Source: Alphaproteobacteria bacterium (GTDB taxonomy: Bacteria > Pseudomonadota > Alphaproteobacteria > Micropepsales > Micropepsaceae). From it: a stretch of 64,000 bases of DNA. Positions 37,266 to 45,966 of this stretch are shown piece after piece. Position 1 is the first letter of the stretch, and every line of letters begins with the position of its first letter. The DNA lies in the NCBI GenBank assembly GCA_025350465.1, contig JANXXU010000008.1:124001-188000 (forward strand), read 5' to 3'. The notes under the pieces were generated by a model, which worked only from the letters and a program-made list of their open reading frames with translations, was not told the DNA's origin and did not search any database. The translations under genes were made by a program, and so were the position numbers.

Positions 37266-37321
37266 CTCTTCTTGGCGCCGAGGTGACAGAAGCGGCCATA
37301 CGCGCTAAACCCCGCGCCGCC

Positions 37322-39085
37322 ATGGCCACCCTCGCCCAAGAGCTGACCGAAACCGTTTCGCGCGCCTTCGCGGCTGAGGGGCTCGACCCCGCGCACGGCC
37401 GCGTCGCGGCTTCCGATCGCCCGGACCTCGCCCAGTTTCAAGTGAACGGCGCGATGGCTGCGGCCAAGGCCGCCAAGTCGAACCCAAAGGCCATCGCCGA
37501 GAAAATCGTCGCGCGCCTCAAAGACGACCCGCGCATCGCCAAGCTTGAGATCGCCGGCCCCGGCTTCATCAACATCTCGCTGACCGATGAGACGATCTCC
37601 AAGCACATCGACAAGCTGCGCGACGACCCGCGCGCCGGTGTTCCCAAGCGCGCCAAGCCGCAGACCGTGATCATCGACTTCGGCGGCCCGAACATCGCCA
37701 AGACCATGCATGTCGGCCACCTGCGCTCGCTGATCATCGGCGACGCGCTGCAGAAGCTGTTTCGCTTCGTCGGCGACAAGGTGATCTCCGACGTCCATTT
37801 CGGCGATTGGGGCCTGCAGATGGGCCAGCTGATCACCGAGGTCCAGCGCGAGCAGCCGGCGCTGCCCTATTTCGACGCGAGCTTCACGGGCCCCTATCCC
37901 AACCAATCGCCGGTGACGATGGAGGATTTGGAGGAAATTTATCCGCGCGCCTCCGCCGCGACCAAGGCCGACCCCGCGCGCCTCGATGAAGCGCGCAAGG
38001 CGACGGCCGAACTGCAAGCCGGCCGCCCCGGCTATCGCGCGCTCTGGCAGCACTTCCGCGCGGTCTCCTTCGAGGGCGTTCGGCGCGAGTTCGCCGCCCT
38101 CGGCGTCCATTTCGATTGGTGGAAGGGCGAAAGCGACGTCGACAAGCTCGTGGCGCCCATGGTTGCCGACCTCATGAAGCGCGGTATTGGGGTGGAGAGC
38201 GAAGGCGCGCTCGTCGTCTTCATCGCCGAGCCCGGCGACAAGAAAGAACTGCCGCCGCTGATCGTGCAGAAATCTGACGGCGCGGCGCTCTACGAGACGA
38301 CCGACCTCGCCACCATCATCGACCGCGTGAAGACCGCCGACCCCGATCTCATTCTCTACGTCGTCGGCCAGCCGCAGCACGACCATTTCGAAAAGGTCTT
38401 TCGCGGAGCGCGCAAAGCCGGCCTGAACGGCAAAGCGGTGCTCGAGCACGCGGGCTTCGGCACCGTCAACGGCCCCGACGGCAAACCCTTCCGCACCCGC
38501 GCCGGCGGCACGGTTAAGCTCTTCGACCTGATCGCGCAGGCGAAAGACGAAGCGCTGAAGCGCCTCACCGAAGCCGGCCTCGCGCAAGACTACCCGGCCG
38601 CCGAGCGCGAAGAGATCGCCCGCAAGACGGGCCTCGCCGCCATCAAATACGCCGACCTCTCCAACCAGCGCCTGACGAACTACGTCTTCGACCTGGCGCG
38701 CTTCACAAAATTCGAAGGCGAGACCGGCCCGTATCTGCAATACGCCGCAGTGCGGATTCAGTCGCTGTTGCGCAAAGCCGAAGACCAAGGCTTCAAACCC
38801 GGCCCCATCCGCATTGAGGATGCAGCCGAGCGTGACCTGGTGTTGCTGTTAGATCGGTTGCCCGACGCGATCGAAACGGCAATCGCCAAACGCGCTCCGA
38901 ACGTGCTCTCGGACCACGCTTTCACCATCGCTCAAGGCTTCAGCCGCTTCTACGCCGCCCACCACATTTTGAGCGAGACGAACGAGGTACTGCGTGGCTC
39001 CCGCCTTGCCGTGTGTCGCCTCGTGCTGACCCAATTCGCCGTCGTTTTAGGCCTATTAGGCATCGAAATACCCGAGCGAATGTGA
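37322..39085 (+). CDS. argS: arginyl-tRNA synthetase
   Basis: A 587-residue class I synthetase. The N-terminal tRNA-binding domain is followed by DFGGPNIAKTMHVGHLRS (HIGH-type motif), QMGQLITEVQ, then KSDGAALYETTDLATI, the family's atypical second motif region, and a C-terminal helical anticodon domain with ETGPYLQYAAVRIQSLLRK and FYAAHHIL. ATG 37322 is preferred over GTG 37283, which lies at the edge of the upstream repeat. No strong ribosome binding site is seen in front of it. Confidence 0.96.
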   Translation: MATLAQELTETVSRAFAAEGLDPAHGRVAASDRPDLAQFQVNGAMAAAKAAKSNPKAIAEKIVARLKDDPRIAKLEIAGPGFINISLTDETISKHIDKLRDDPRAGVPKRAKPQTVIIDFGGPNIAKTMHVGHLRSLIIGDALQKLFRFVGDKVISDVHFGDWGLQMGQLITEVQREQPALPYFDASFTGPYPNQSPVTMEDLEEIYPRASAATKADPARLDEARKATAELQAGRPGYRALWQHFRAVSFEGVRREFAALGVHFDWWKGESDVDKLVAPMVADLMKRGIGVESEGALVVFIAEPGDKKELPPLIVQKSDGAALYETTDLATIIDRVKTADPDLILYVVGQPQHDHFEKVFRGARKAGLNGKAVLEHAGFGTVNGPDGKPFRTRAGGTVKLFDLIAQAKDEALKRLTEAGLAQDYPAAEREEIARKTGLAAIKYADLSNQRLTNYVFDLARFTKFEGETGPYLQYAAVRIQSLLRKAEDQGFKPGPIRIEDAAERDLVLLLDRLPDAIETAIAKRAPNVLSDHAFTIAQGFSRFYAAHHILSETNEVLRGSRLAVCRLVLTQFAVVLGLLGIEIPERM

Positions 39086-39190
39086 GCGCTTGGTCCTAGA
39101 AAGCATCCGAACGCGCTGTTCTGCCTCGTAAATCAGGAGGGCGGCGCCCTATTCGCTCCAACTGTTGCACCGCGCCTTGCCTCCGTGTAT

Positions 39191-39210
39191 CCTTACGCCT
39201 TACTGTAAGG
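39191..39210. promoter_or_regulatory. inverted repeat in front of the AbrB/MazF-like pair
   Basis: CCTTAC at 39191-39196 and GTAAGG at 39205-39210 form an inverted repeat with an eight-base centre. It lies just before and partly over the ribosome binding site AAGGAGG of the antitoxin gene, so binding there could stop both transcription and access to the mRNA. It fits self-control by an AbrB-type antitoxin. Confidence 0.5.
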
Positions 39211-39221
39211 AGGGCGGTGCC

Positions 39222-39452
39222 ATGGGCGTCATCGCAAGTAAGATCACGGCCAAGGGTCAAACCACGATTCCCGCCGAAGTACGGGCGAAGCTGGGCCTGA
39301 AGCCCGGCGATGCGGTCGTCTATCGCCAGACGAAGGCAGGCGTCGTTATCCGCAAGGCCGGCGTCCTCGACGCCGAATTCCTGAAGTTGCAGGAACACGC
39401 GCTCAGCGACTGGTTGTCGCCGGAGGCTGACGAGGCCTTCCGTGACTTATAA
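39222..39452 (+). CDS. AbrB/MazE-like antitoxin
   Basis: A 76-residue DNA-binding antitoxin of the SpoVT/AbrB fold: MGVIASKITAKGQTTIPAEV and RAKLGLKPGDAVVYRQT, with an acidic C-terminal tail (DWLSPEADEAFRDL) that would bind the toxin. ATG 39222 follows AAGGAGG eight bases upstream. The stop overlaps the GTG start of the toxin gene by 11 bases. Confidence 0.88.
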   Translation: MGVIASKITAKGQTTIPAEVRAKLGLKPGDAVVYRQTKAGVVIRKAGVLDAEFLKLQEHALSDWLSPEADEAFRDL

Positions 39453-39777
39453 GCGGTGGGACATCGTCCGCCTGTCGTTTCCATATCTCGAAGGTCACGA
39501 CGCGAAGAAACGCCCGGCTCTGATCGTCTCGACCGAGGCTCTGGCCGCGAACCACCGTGTGATTTGGGCGGTGATGATTACCACCGCCAAAGGCGGAACC
39601 TTGCCGGAAGACATTCATGTCACCGACCCGCAAACCGTGGGCTTGGTTGAGGATTGCGTCATCCGCCCTTCGCGCTTGTTCACGATCTCGGCTGACTTGG
39701 TGGATCGCAGACTCGGCGCGGTCAAACCCCGCGACCGCAGCGCCGTGACGGCATTCCTGAAGAAATACGTGCCTTAG
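39442..39777 (+). CDS. MazF/PemK-like toxin (endoribonuclease)
   Basis: A 111-residue PemK/MazF-family protein: YKRWDIVRLSFPYLEGHD, KKRPALIVSTEALA, VIWAVMITTAKGG, and the CVIRPSRLFTISADLVDRR segment. Members cut mRNA when free of antitoxin. GTG 39442 overlaps the antitoxin frame; translation is coupled. The pair is a type II toxin-antitoxin module on its own between argS and the gcv riboswitch. Confidence 0.85.
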   Translation: MTYKRWDIVRLSFPYLEGHDAKKRPALIVSTEALAANHRVIWAVMITTAKGGTLPEDIHVTDPQTVGLVEDCVIRPSRLFTISADLVDRRLGAVKPRDRSAVTAFLKKYVP

Positions 39778-39889
39778 GCGTCTGGCCCCCAATTCCTGCT
39801 GCCCTCCCGCGTTGACTCATGCCCCCCGCCCCCTATCATCCGCCCTAACGGCCGGGCCCGCCGGGAGGGCGCGCGCGGCTGGCGATACA

Positions 39890-40133
39890 ATCGACCCCTT
39901 GCGGGAGAGTGCGGGCCGCCCGGATTGCCTCCGGAGCGAAGTCCGCCGCCGAAGGAGCAACCGCCCTGGAAACTCTCAGGCCACCGGGACCGCAAAGGCG
40001 ATGACAGTCTGGAAAGCGAACGGCCGCGCCTGAGACAAGAGCGCTGCGTTCCACCGACGGGGTAGGCGAGGGCCGCGACGCGCGGCGAATCGCGAAATCT
40101 CTCAGGTCCCAATGACAGGCAGGGGCTCTCGTA
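39890..40133 (+). ncRNA. tandem glycine riboswitch upstream of gcvT
   Basis: Two glycine-aptamer-like units are visible. Unit 1 runs from GCGGGAGAGTG (about 39900) through GCCGAAGGAGCAACCGCCC, GGAAACTCTCAGGCCACC and GGACCGCAAAGGCGATGACA to CTGG (about 40015). Unit 2 runs from AAGAGCGCTGCG (about 40038) through ACCGACGGGGTAGGCGAGG and CGAAATCTCTCAGGTCCC with AATGACAGGCAGGGGCTCTC (about 40131). The gapped marker CTCTCAGG..CC..ATGACAG appears in both. It lies directly before the glycine cleavage genes it would turn on when glycine is high. Confidence 0.92.
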
Positions 40134-40158
40134 ACACTCACTTCGAGTGTGACGAGAG
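40126..40158 (+). promoter_or_regulatory. hairpin at the end of the glycine riboswitch (expression platform)
   Basis: CTCTCGT at 40126-40132 pairs with ACGAGAG at 40152-40158, and CACTC with GAGTG inside. The left arm overlaps the last bases of the second aptamer, so ligand binding would compete with this stem. No T-run follows, so it may act other than as an intrinsic terminator. Confidence 0.65.
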
Positions 40159-40185
40159 CGAATCCAACCCTGATGGGACTGAGAC

Positions 40186-41352
40186 ATGGCCGAACCGGCA
40201 GCCGCCGAACATCTGAAACGCACGCCGATTTACGCGCTCAACGTCGAGCTCGGCGGAAAAATCGTGCCGTTCGCGGGTTACGAAATGCCGGTCCAATTCC
40301 CACAAGGCATTCTGAAAGAGCATCTGCACACGCGCGCCGCCGCTGGCCTCTTCGACGTCTCGCATATGGGCCAGGCATTCTTGCGTCTGGAGAATGCGAG
40401 CGGCGACGTCGACACGCGCCACGATGCGATCGCCGGCCTCATCGAAACGCTGGTGCCCGGCGAGATCAAAGGTCTGAAGCCCGGCCAGATCCGCTACACG
40501 CTTTTGCTCAACGATCAAGGCGGTATCCGCGACGACCTGATGGTCACGCGCCCCGCCGATCCAAAATTTGCCGGCACGTTGTTTCTCGTCGTCAACGCAG
40601 GGACGAAGGATGCCGACTTCGCGCACATCGCGGCAAAGCTGAAAGGCCGCGCGCGGCTCGACCGGCTCGAGGATCAGGCGCTGATTGCGTTGCAAGGTCC
40701 GAAAGCGGCCAAGGTGCTGGAGCGCGTTCTGCCCGGCGTTGCGGCGATGAGCTTCATGACCATCGCGCCGTTCACCTGGGAGCGCGCGCAGCTGTTCGTT
40801 TCGCGCTCCGGCTACACGGGCGAGGACGGTTACGAAATCACATTGCCCGGAAATATCGCCGTTCCATTCGCGCGGGTGCTGCTGGCCGATAACGACGTTG
40901 CCCCCATCGGCCTGGGCGCGCGCGACTCGCTCAGGCTGGAGGCGGGGCTCTGCCTCTACGGCCACGACATCGATGAAACGACGACGCCGGTCGAAGCAAA
41001 CCTCACCTGGGCGATCGGCAAGCGCCGCAAGATGGAAAAGAATTTTCCCGCCGCCGACATTATCATGGGCCAGCTCTTCGACGGCGCGAAACGCCTGCGC
41101 GTCGGCGTCAAGCCCGACGGCCGCGCCCCGGCGCGCGAAGGCACCGAAATCGTCGACGCGAACGGCGCAATCGTCGGCCGCATCACCTCCGGCGGCTTCG
41201 GCCCCAGCGTCAACGGCCCCATCGCCATGGGCTATGTGCGCCCCGATCTCGCCAAAGACGGCACACCCCTCGGCCTCGTCGTGCGCGGGCAAACGCTACC
41301 CGCCCGCGTCGCGCCGATGCCCTTCATCCCCAAGCGGTTTCACAAGCCATGA
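40186..41352 (+). CDS. gcvT: aminomethyltransferase (glycine cleavage T protein)
   Basis: A 388-residue folate-dependent enzyme that releases ammonia and makes methylene-tetrahydrofolate from the lipoyl-bound aminomethyl group. Marks: LGGKIVPFAGYEMPVQF, AAGLFDVSHMGQA, SRSGYTGEDGYEITLPG, LEAGLCLYGHDIDE (catalytic Asp region upstream) and GRITSGGFGPSVNGPIAMGYV. It is the first gene behind the riboswitch and is followed by a repeat before gcvH. Confidence 0.97.
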   Translation: MAEPAAAEHLKRTPIYALNVELGGKIVPFAGYEMPVQFPQGILKEHLHTRAAAGLFDVSHMGQAFLRLENASGDVDTRHDAIAGLIETLVPGEIKGLKPGQIRYTLLLNDQGGIRDDLMVTRPADPKFAGTLFLVVNAGTKDADFAHIAAKLKGRARLDRLEDQALIALQGPKAAKVLERVLPGVAAMSFMTIAPFTWERAQLFVSRSGYTGEDGYEITLPGNIAVPFARVLLADNDVAPIGLGARDSLRLEAGLCLYGHDIDETTTPVEANLTWAIGKRRKMEKNFPAADIIMGQLFDGAKRLRVGVKPDGRAPAREGTEIVDANGAIVGRITSGGFGPSVNGPIAMGYVRPDLAKDGTPLGLVVRGQTLPARVAPMPFIPKRFHKP

Positions 41353-41376
41353 CGCGCGAAACGCAGTTCTCCTTTT

Positions 41377-41489
41377 CCTCCCCCGCAAGCGGGGGAGGGG
41401 GACCGCGTAGCGGTGGAGGGGGCGCTGAGCCGCCACTTCCCCCCTCCGTCGTCGCTGCGCTCCGACACCTCCCCCGCTTGCGGGGGAGG
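41377..41489. repeat. composite palindromic repeat between gcvT and gcvH
   Basis: Perfect hairpin CCTCCCCCGC/GCGGGGGAGG at 41377-41398 and an inverted second copy at 41468-41489 flank a short linker (ACCGCGTAGCGGTGGAGGG and TCGTCGCTGCGCTCCGAC), so the whole is one large palindrome of the type often seen between alphaproteobacterial genes. It lies inside the gcv transcription unit. Confidence 0.8.
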
Positions 41490-41533
41490 AAAGGCACGCG
41501 CGCCACCCAGATTTCATCAGCACACGGACAAAG

Positions 41534-41911
41534 ATGATGATCGAGACCAGATACACCAAAGACCACGAATGGGTGCGCCTCGACGGCGGCATCGCCACCA
41601 TCGGCATCACCGACTACGCCGCCGAGCAACTCGGCGACGTCGTCTTCGTCGAGTTGCCCAAAGTCGGCAAGGCGATCGAGAAGGGCGGCGAGGCGGCGGT
41701 CGTCGAAAGCGTCAAGGCCGCGTCCGAAGTCTACGCGCCGATCGCCGGCGAAGTCGTCGAGGTCAACAGCGCCATCGAAGGCGAGCCCGCGAACGTGAAC
41801 GCCGAACCGATGGGCGCCGGCTGGTTCATCAAATTGAAGGTCAAGAACGCGGCCGAGGTCGGCGCGCTCATGACCGAAGCGCAATACCGCGACTATTTGA
41901 AAGGCCTGTAA
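41534..41911 (+). CDS. gcvH: glycine cleavage H protein
   Basis: A 125-residue carrier whose lipoylated lysine is Lys 61, in GEAAVVESVKAASEVYAPI. KDHEWVRLDG at the start and GWFIKLKVKNAAE at the end are family-typical. It shuttles the aminomethyl group between the P, T and L proteins. Start ATG 41534 with a second ATG next to it. gcvPA begins four bases later. Confidence 0.97.
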   Translation: MMIETRYTKDHEWVRLDGGIATIGITDYAAEQLGDVVFVELPKVGKAIEKGGEAAVVESVKAASEVYAPIAGEVVEVNSAIEGEPANVNAEPMGAGWFIKLKVKNAAEVGALMTEAQYRDYLKGL

Positions 41912-41914
41912 GCC

Positions 41915-43261
41915 ATGCGTTATCTGCCGCTGACCGAAACCGATCGCCGCACGATGCTGGGCGTCGTCGGCGCCAAGTCCGTCGATGATCTCTTCCGCGA
42001 TGTTCCGCGTGAGGCGTATCTCACAACGCTCGTCGATCTGCCGATGCACGCCGGCGAGATCGAGGTCGAGCGCGAATTGGCGAAGCTCGCCAACCGCAAC
42101 GTGGCGGCAGGCTCTGTGCCCTTCTTCGTCGGCGCCGGCGCTTACCGACATCACGTGCCGGCTTCGGTCGATCATCTGATTCAGCGCTCGGAGTTCTTGA
42201 CCTCTTATACGCCGTACCAGCCCGAGATCGCGCAAGGCACGCTGCAATATCTCTTCGAATTCCAGACCCAAGTCGCGATGCTGACCGGCATGGAGGTGGC
42301 AAACGCCTCGATGTACGACGGCTCGACGGCCGCGACCGAAGCGGTGCTGATGGCCGCGCGCGTCACCGGCAAAAAACGCATCGTGCTCTCCGGCAATCTG
42401 CATCCCCATTACGCCGAGACCATTCGCACGACGGCCGAGACCGCGGGCCTCGAGATCGTCACCGGCAAAGCGGCGGCGGGCATGGGCGAAACCGCCGACC
42501 ACCTTCTCGACGACAACACCGCGTGTCTGGTCGTGCAGAACCCGGATTTTTTTGGGAGCTTGCGCGATCTGACGCCCTTGTCCGACGCGGCGCACACCAA
42601 AGGCGCGCTGCTCGTTGCGGTGGTGACGGAGATCGTCTCGCTCGGCAGCGTCACGCCGCCTGGCGAAATGGGCGCCGACATCGTTGCTGCCGAGGGCCAA
42701 TCGATCGGCAACGCGCTGAACTTTGGCGGACCTTACGTCGGCCTCTTCGCCACGCGCTCCAAATTTGTACGCCAGATGCCGGGCCGACTTGTCGGCGAGA
42801 CAGTCGACGCCGAAGGGCGGCGCGGTTACGTGCTGACGCTCTCGACGCGCGAACAACACATCCGCCGCGACAAGGCGACGAGCAACATCTGCACGAATTC
42901 CGGCCTCTGCTGCCTCGCCTTCACGATCCATCTGGCCTTGTTGGGTGAGGATGGCTTCCACAAGCTCGCCGGGCTCAACCACGAACGCGCGGTGATGACC
43001 GCCGACCGCCTTGCCAAGATCCACGGCGTCGAAGTCCTGACGCCGAGCTTCTTCAACGAATTCACCGTGAAGCTCTCCAAGCCCGCTGCCGAAGTCGTTG
43101 AAAAACTGACCAAGGAAAACGTGCTCGGCGGCGTACCCGTTTCGCGTCTAATGCCGCACGACAAATCGATGGGGAACCTTCTCATCGTCGCCGCGACCGA
43201 ACTGACGACGCCCTCCGACATCGAGGCCTTCGCCACCGCCCTGACAAAGGTGCTCGCGTGA
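41915..43261 (+). CDS. gcvPA: glycine dehydrogenase (decarboxylating) subunit 1
   Basis: A 448-residue alpha half of the split P protein. [60 protein letters not shown], and [18 protein letters not shown] are classic. It has no PLP lysine; the beta subunit brings this. AAAGG ten bases before the ATG serves as ribosome binding site. Cotranscribed with gcvH. Confidence 0.97.
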   Translation: MRYLPLTETDRRTMLGVVGAKSVDDLFRDVPREAYLTTLVDLPMHAGEIEVERELAKLANRNVAAGSVPFFVGAGAYRHHVPASVDHLIQRSEFLTSYTPYQPEIAQGTLQYLFEFQTQVAMLTGMEVANASMYDGSTAATEAVLMAARVTGKKRIVLSGNLHPHYAETIRTTAETAGLEIVTGKAAAGMGETADHLLDDNTACLVVQNPDFFGSLRDLTPLSDAAHTKGALLVAVVTEIVSLGSVTPPGEMGADIVAAEGQSIGNALNFGGPYVGLFATRSKFVRQMPGRLVGETVDAEGRRGYVLTLSTREQHIRRDKATSNICTNSGLCCLAFTIHLALLGEDGFHKLAGLNHERAVMTADRLAKIHGVEVLTPSFFNEFTVKLSKPAAEVVEKLTKENVLGGVPVSRLMPHDKSMGNLLIVAATELTTPSDIEAFATALTKVLA

Positions 43262-43281
43262 GCGCGGCATGCAAAACCCTC

Positions 43282-43455
43282 CCTCTCCCCTTGCGGGAGA
43301 GGAACATTTTTCGGAGCGAAGCGAGGGAAAAATGGGTGAGGGGTTCGCTGAGTCTCCTCCGTCGCCGTAGCAGCCAAGCTCGCTCGCCGCGACCCCTCAC
43401 CCGCTCAGCTCGGGCATTCGCCCTCGCTTTGCGTCCTCTCCCGCAAGGGGAGAGG
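43282..43455. repeat. composite palindromic repeat between gcvPA and gcvPB
   Basis: CCTCTCCCCTTGCGGGAGAGG at 43282-43302 and its inverse CCTCTCCCGCAAGGGGAGAG (from 43435) bracket a mirror-like linker containing GTGAGGGG and CCCCTCAC. It fills the 229-base gap between two genes whose products form one enzyme. Confidence 0.8.
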
Positions 43456-43490
43456 GCAGGGTTCTCCGTCTCGACCGCGAAGGTATTGTC

Positions 43491-45065
43491 ATGATGAACA
43501 AGCAAGGACGCTCCACGCACGGCGCGGCCGACGAGCACGCCCACTTCGAAACGATCTCCGGCGATCGCGGGCTCGATCACGAGGAGCCGCTGATTTTCGA
43601 AATCGGCCGCCTCGGCAAGTGTGGCGTCGATTTGCCGGAGCCCGAGATCAAGCACGATCGCCTCGGCGGCTTGCGCCGGCGCGGCACGGTCGGCTTGCCG
43701 GGCCTGTCTGAGCCCGAAGTCGTGCGCCACTTCGTGCGGCTCAGCCGGATGAATTATGCGATCGACGCGGGCCTCTACCCGCTCGGCTCCTGTACGATGA
43801 AGCACAACCCGCGCTTGAACGAAAAGATGGCGCGGCTGCCGGGCTTTGCCGACATCCATCCGCTGCAACCGGTCTCGACCGTGCAGGGCGCGCTCGCGCT
43901 CATCGAACAGCTCGCGCATTGGCTGAAGCTGCTGACCAACATGCCTGCCGTCGCGATGTCGCCGAAGGCAGGCGCCCACGGCGAGCAATGCGGGCTGAAG
44001 GCGATCAAGGCGGCGCACAAAGCGCACGGTCAAAAGCGCAACGTGATCCTGGTGCCGGAGTCCGCGCACGGTACGAACCCGGCGACCGCCGCGCTTGTCG
44101 GCTTCACGGTCGAAGAAGTGCCGGCGAACGAGCGCGGTCGCGTCGACCTTGCGGCGCTGAAGGCAAAGCTCGGCCCCAACGTCGCGGCCGTGATGCTGAC
44201 CAACCCGAACACCTGCGGCCTCTTCGAAAACGACATGCGCGAGATCGCGGATGCGGTTCACAAGGCGGGCGCCTATTTCTATTGCGACGGCGCGAACTTC
44301 AACGCCATCGTCGGCCGCGTTCGCCCGGGCGATCTCGGCATCGACGCGATGCACATCAATCTGCACAAGACCTTCTCGACGCCGCACGGCGGCGGCGGCC
44401 CGGGCGCAGGGCCGGTGGTTCTGTCGGAAGCATTAGCGCCGTTCGCGCCGCTGCCGCTGATCGTGCATTACGACAACGGCTTCAAGCTGATCGAAGACGA
44501 CGCGGAGGCGAAGGCCCGCGACCTCAAACCCTTCGGCCGCATGTGCGCCTTCCACGGGCAGATGGGCATGTTCGTGCGCGCCATGGCCTATATGCTAAGC
44601 CACGGCGCCGACGGCCTCGCGCAAGTCGCGGGCGATGCGGTGTTGAACGCGAATTATGTGCTCGCCTCGCTGAAGGACGTGATGTCCGCGCCGTTCGGCC
44701 AGGGCCCGTGCATGCACGAGGCGCTGTTCGACGACGCGTTCTTGAAGGACACCGGCGTCACCACGCTCGACATCGCCAAGGCGCTGATCGACGAAGGCTA
44801 TCATCCGATGACGATGTACTTCCCGCTCGTCGTCCATGGCGCCATGCTGATCGAGCCGACGGAAACCGAGTCGAAGCGCGCCCTGGACGACTTCATCGCC
44901 GTGATGCGCGGCCTCGCAGAAAAGGCGCAAGGCAACGACAAATCGCGCTTCCAAGGCGCCCCGTTCCTGGCGCCCCGCCGCCGTCTCGACGAAACCGCCG
45001 CCGCGCGCAAACCCGTCCTGCGCTGGACACCGTCGGCGAAGAGCACGGCGCAAGCGGCCGAGTAG
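43491..45065 (+). CDS. gcvPB: glycine dehydrogenase (decarboxylating) subunit 2
   Basis: A 524-residue beta half of the split P protein carrying the PLP lysine in MHINLHKTFSTPHGGGGPG (about residue 293). Also NYAIDAGLYPLGSCTMKHNP, GAHGEQCGLKAIKAAHKAHG, VPESAHGTNPATAALVGF and HGAMLIEPTETES. With gcvPA it decarboxylates glycine. ATG 43491 follows GAAGG seven bases upstream. Last gene of the gcv group. Confidence 0.97.
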   Translation: MMNKQGRSTHGAADEHAHFETISGDRGLDHEEPLIFEIGRLGKCGVDLPEPEIKHDRLGGLRRRGTVGLPGLSEPEVVRHFVRLSRMNYAIDAGLYPLGSCTMKHNPRLNEKMARLPGFADIHPLQPVSTVQGALALIEQLAHWLKLLTNMPAVAMSPKAGAHGEQCGLKAIKAAHKAHGQKRNVILVPESAHGTNPATAALVGFTVEEVPANERGRVDLAALKAKLGPNVAAVMLTNPNTCGLFENDMREIADAVHKAGAYFYCDGANFNAIVGRVRPGDLGIDAMHINLHKTFSTPHGGGGPGAGPVVLSEALAPFAPLPLIVHYDNGFKLIEDDAEAKARDLKPFGRMCAFHGQMGMFVRAMAYMLSHGADGLAQVAGDAVLNANYVLASLKDVMSAPFGQGPCMHEALFDDAFLKDTGVTTLDIAKALIDEGYHPMTMYFPLVVHGAMLIEPTETESKRALDDFIAVMRGLAEKAQGNDKSRFQGAPFLAPRRRLDETAAARKPVLRWTPSAKSTAQAAE

Positions 45066-45072
45066 GTATTTT

Positions 45073-45190
45073 CCTCCCCGCAAGCCGGGGAGGTGCACGA
45101 GCGAAGCGAGGGCGGCCGCCTTCGCTAAGCTGCGGCGCCCATTGATTGACAACACTCGCCCGCCGAAGCCTTGGCGGAGGCGGGAGGGGG
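45073..45190. repeat. composite palindromic repeat after gcvPB
   Basis: CCTCCCCGCAAGCCGGGGAGG at 45073-45093, then a GAGCGAAGCGAGGGCGG linker and a second hairpin CCGCC..GGCGG in the 45159-45185 stretch. It belongs to the same style of repeats as those at 41377 and 43282 and could act as an end-of-operon RNA structure. Confidence 0.7.
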
Positions 45191-45199
45191 GAAGTGGCG

Positions 45200-45880
45200 A
45201 TGATGCGATTGTTCTATGCTGTGGCCCTTGCGGCCAGCGCCGCAATAACGCCATTCGCCGCTCCACCATCGGCCGCTTCCGAAATCAACGAGCGCGTGAA
45301 ACCCTGGGACGAGGGCCCGCAAGACCCCTCATTCCTCAAATTCCGCAACGACCTGAAGGACATCATCGCACACAAGGACGCGGCGGCCTTGACCAAGCTG
45401 CTTGCGGCCGACATCAAGCTCGACTTCGGCGGCGGTCACGGTGTCGCCGCGTTCCAGAAGCAGTGGAAACTATCCGATCCAAACAGCGAGCTGTGGCCCG
45501 CGCTCTCCCTCGTCGTGGATCAGGGTGGCAATTTCGACAGCAAGATCAAGTTCTGCGCGCCCTACTCTTACAGCGCCTTTCCCTCTGACCTCGATGGGAT
45601 GGACAAGGTCGTCGTCACAACGCAAGGCGCCGTGATGCGAGCCGCCGCGAAACCGGATGCATCCGTCGTGCGCCAGCTCGATCACGACCTCCTGACCGTG
45701 AAGGGCAGTGCAAAGCCGCAACACGAAGCAGGCCCGGACGACTGGGCGGAAGTGACAGACGCCAAGGGTGCTCACGGATTCGTGCGGGCGCGTGATGTCC
45801 GCTCGCCCCTCGACTACCGTGCCTTCTTCGAAAAGCGTAAAGGCAAGTGGCTGGTCACGACGTTTCTGGCGGGCGACTAG
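45200..45880 (+). CDS. exported protein with SH3-like C-terminal domain
   Basis: A 226-residue protein with a signal peptide (RLFYAVALAASAAITPFAAPPSA). The mature part has a helical region then a small beta domain: TQGAVMRAAAKPDASVVRQL, DDWAEVTDAKGAHGFVRARDV, which fits a bacterial SH3 (SH3_3) fold often linked to cell-wall binding. ATG 45200 follows GGAGGGGGGAAG; the frame to 45146 lies in the repeat. Function unknown. Confidence 0.7.
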   Translation: MMRLFYAVALAASAAITPFAAPPSAASEINERVKPWDEGPQDPSFLKFRNDLKDIIAHKDAAALTKLLAADIKLDFGGGHGVAAFQKQWKLSDPNSELWPALSLVVDQGGNFDSKIKFCAPYSYSAFPSDLDGMDKVVVTTQGAVMRAAAKPDASVVRQLDHDLLTVKGSAKPQHEAGPDDWAEVTDAKGAHGFVRARDVRSPLDYRAFFEKRKGKWLVTTFLAGD

Positions 45881-45966
45881 CGCGGCACGATTCGGGAAGC
45901 CGCCCCTGACCGACGCCCTATATTGCGTCTATCATTCAGAAGGCGGCCGATGCGGCCGAAACAGAC

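Noticed and set aside
36557-38788. A 743-codon antisense frame over argS and the upstream exported gene
   Set aside because: Low-complexity translation crossing the repeat at 37115-37265; both sense genes are certain.
41324-43024. A 566-codon antisense frame over gcvH and gcvPA
   Set aside because: Shadow of well-known genes and crosses a palindromic repeat.
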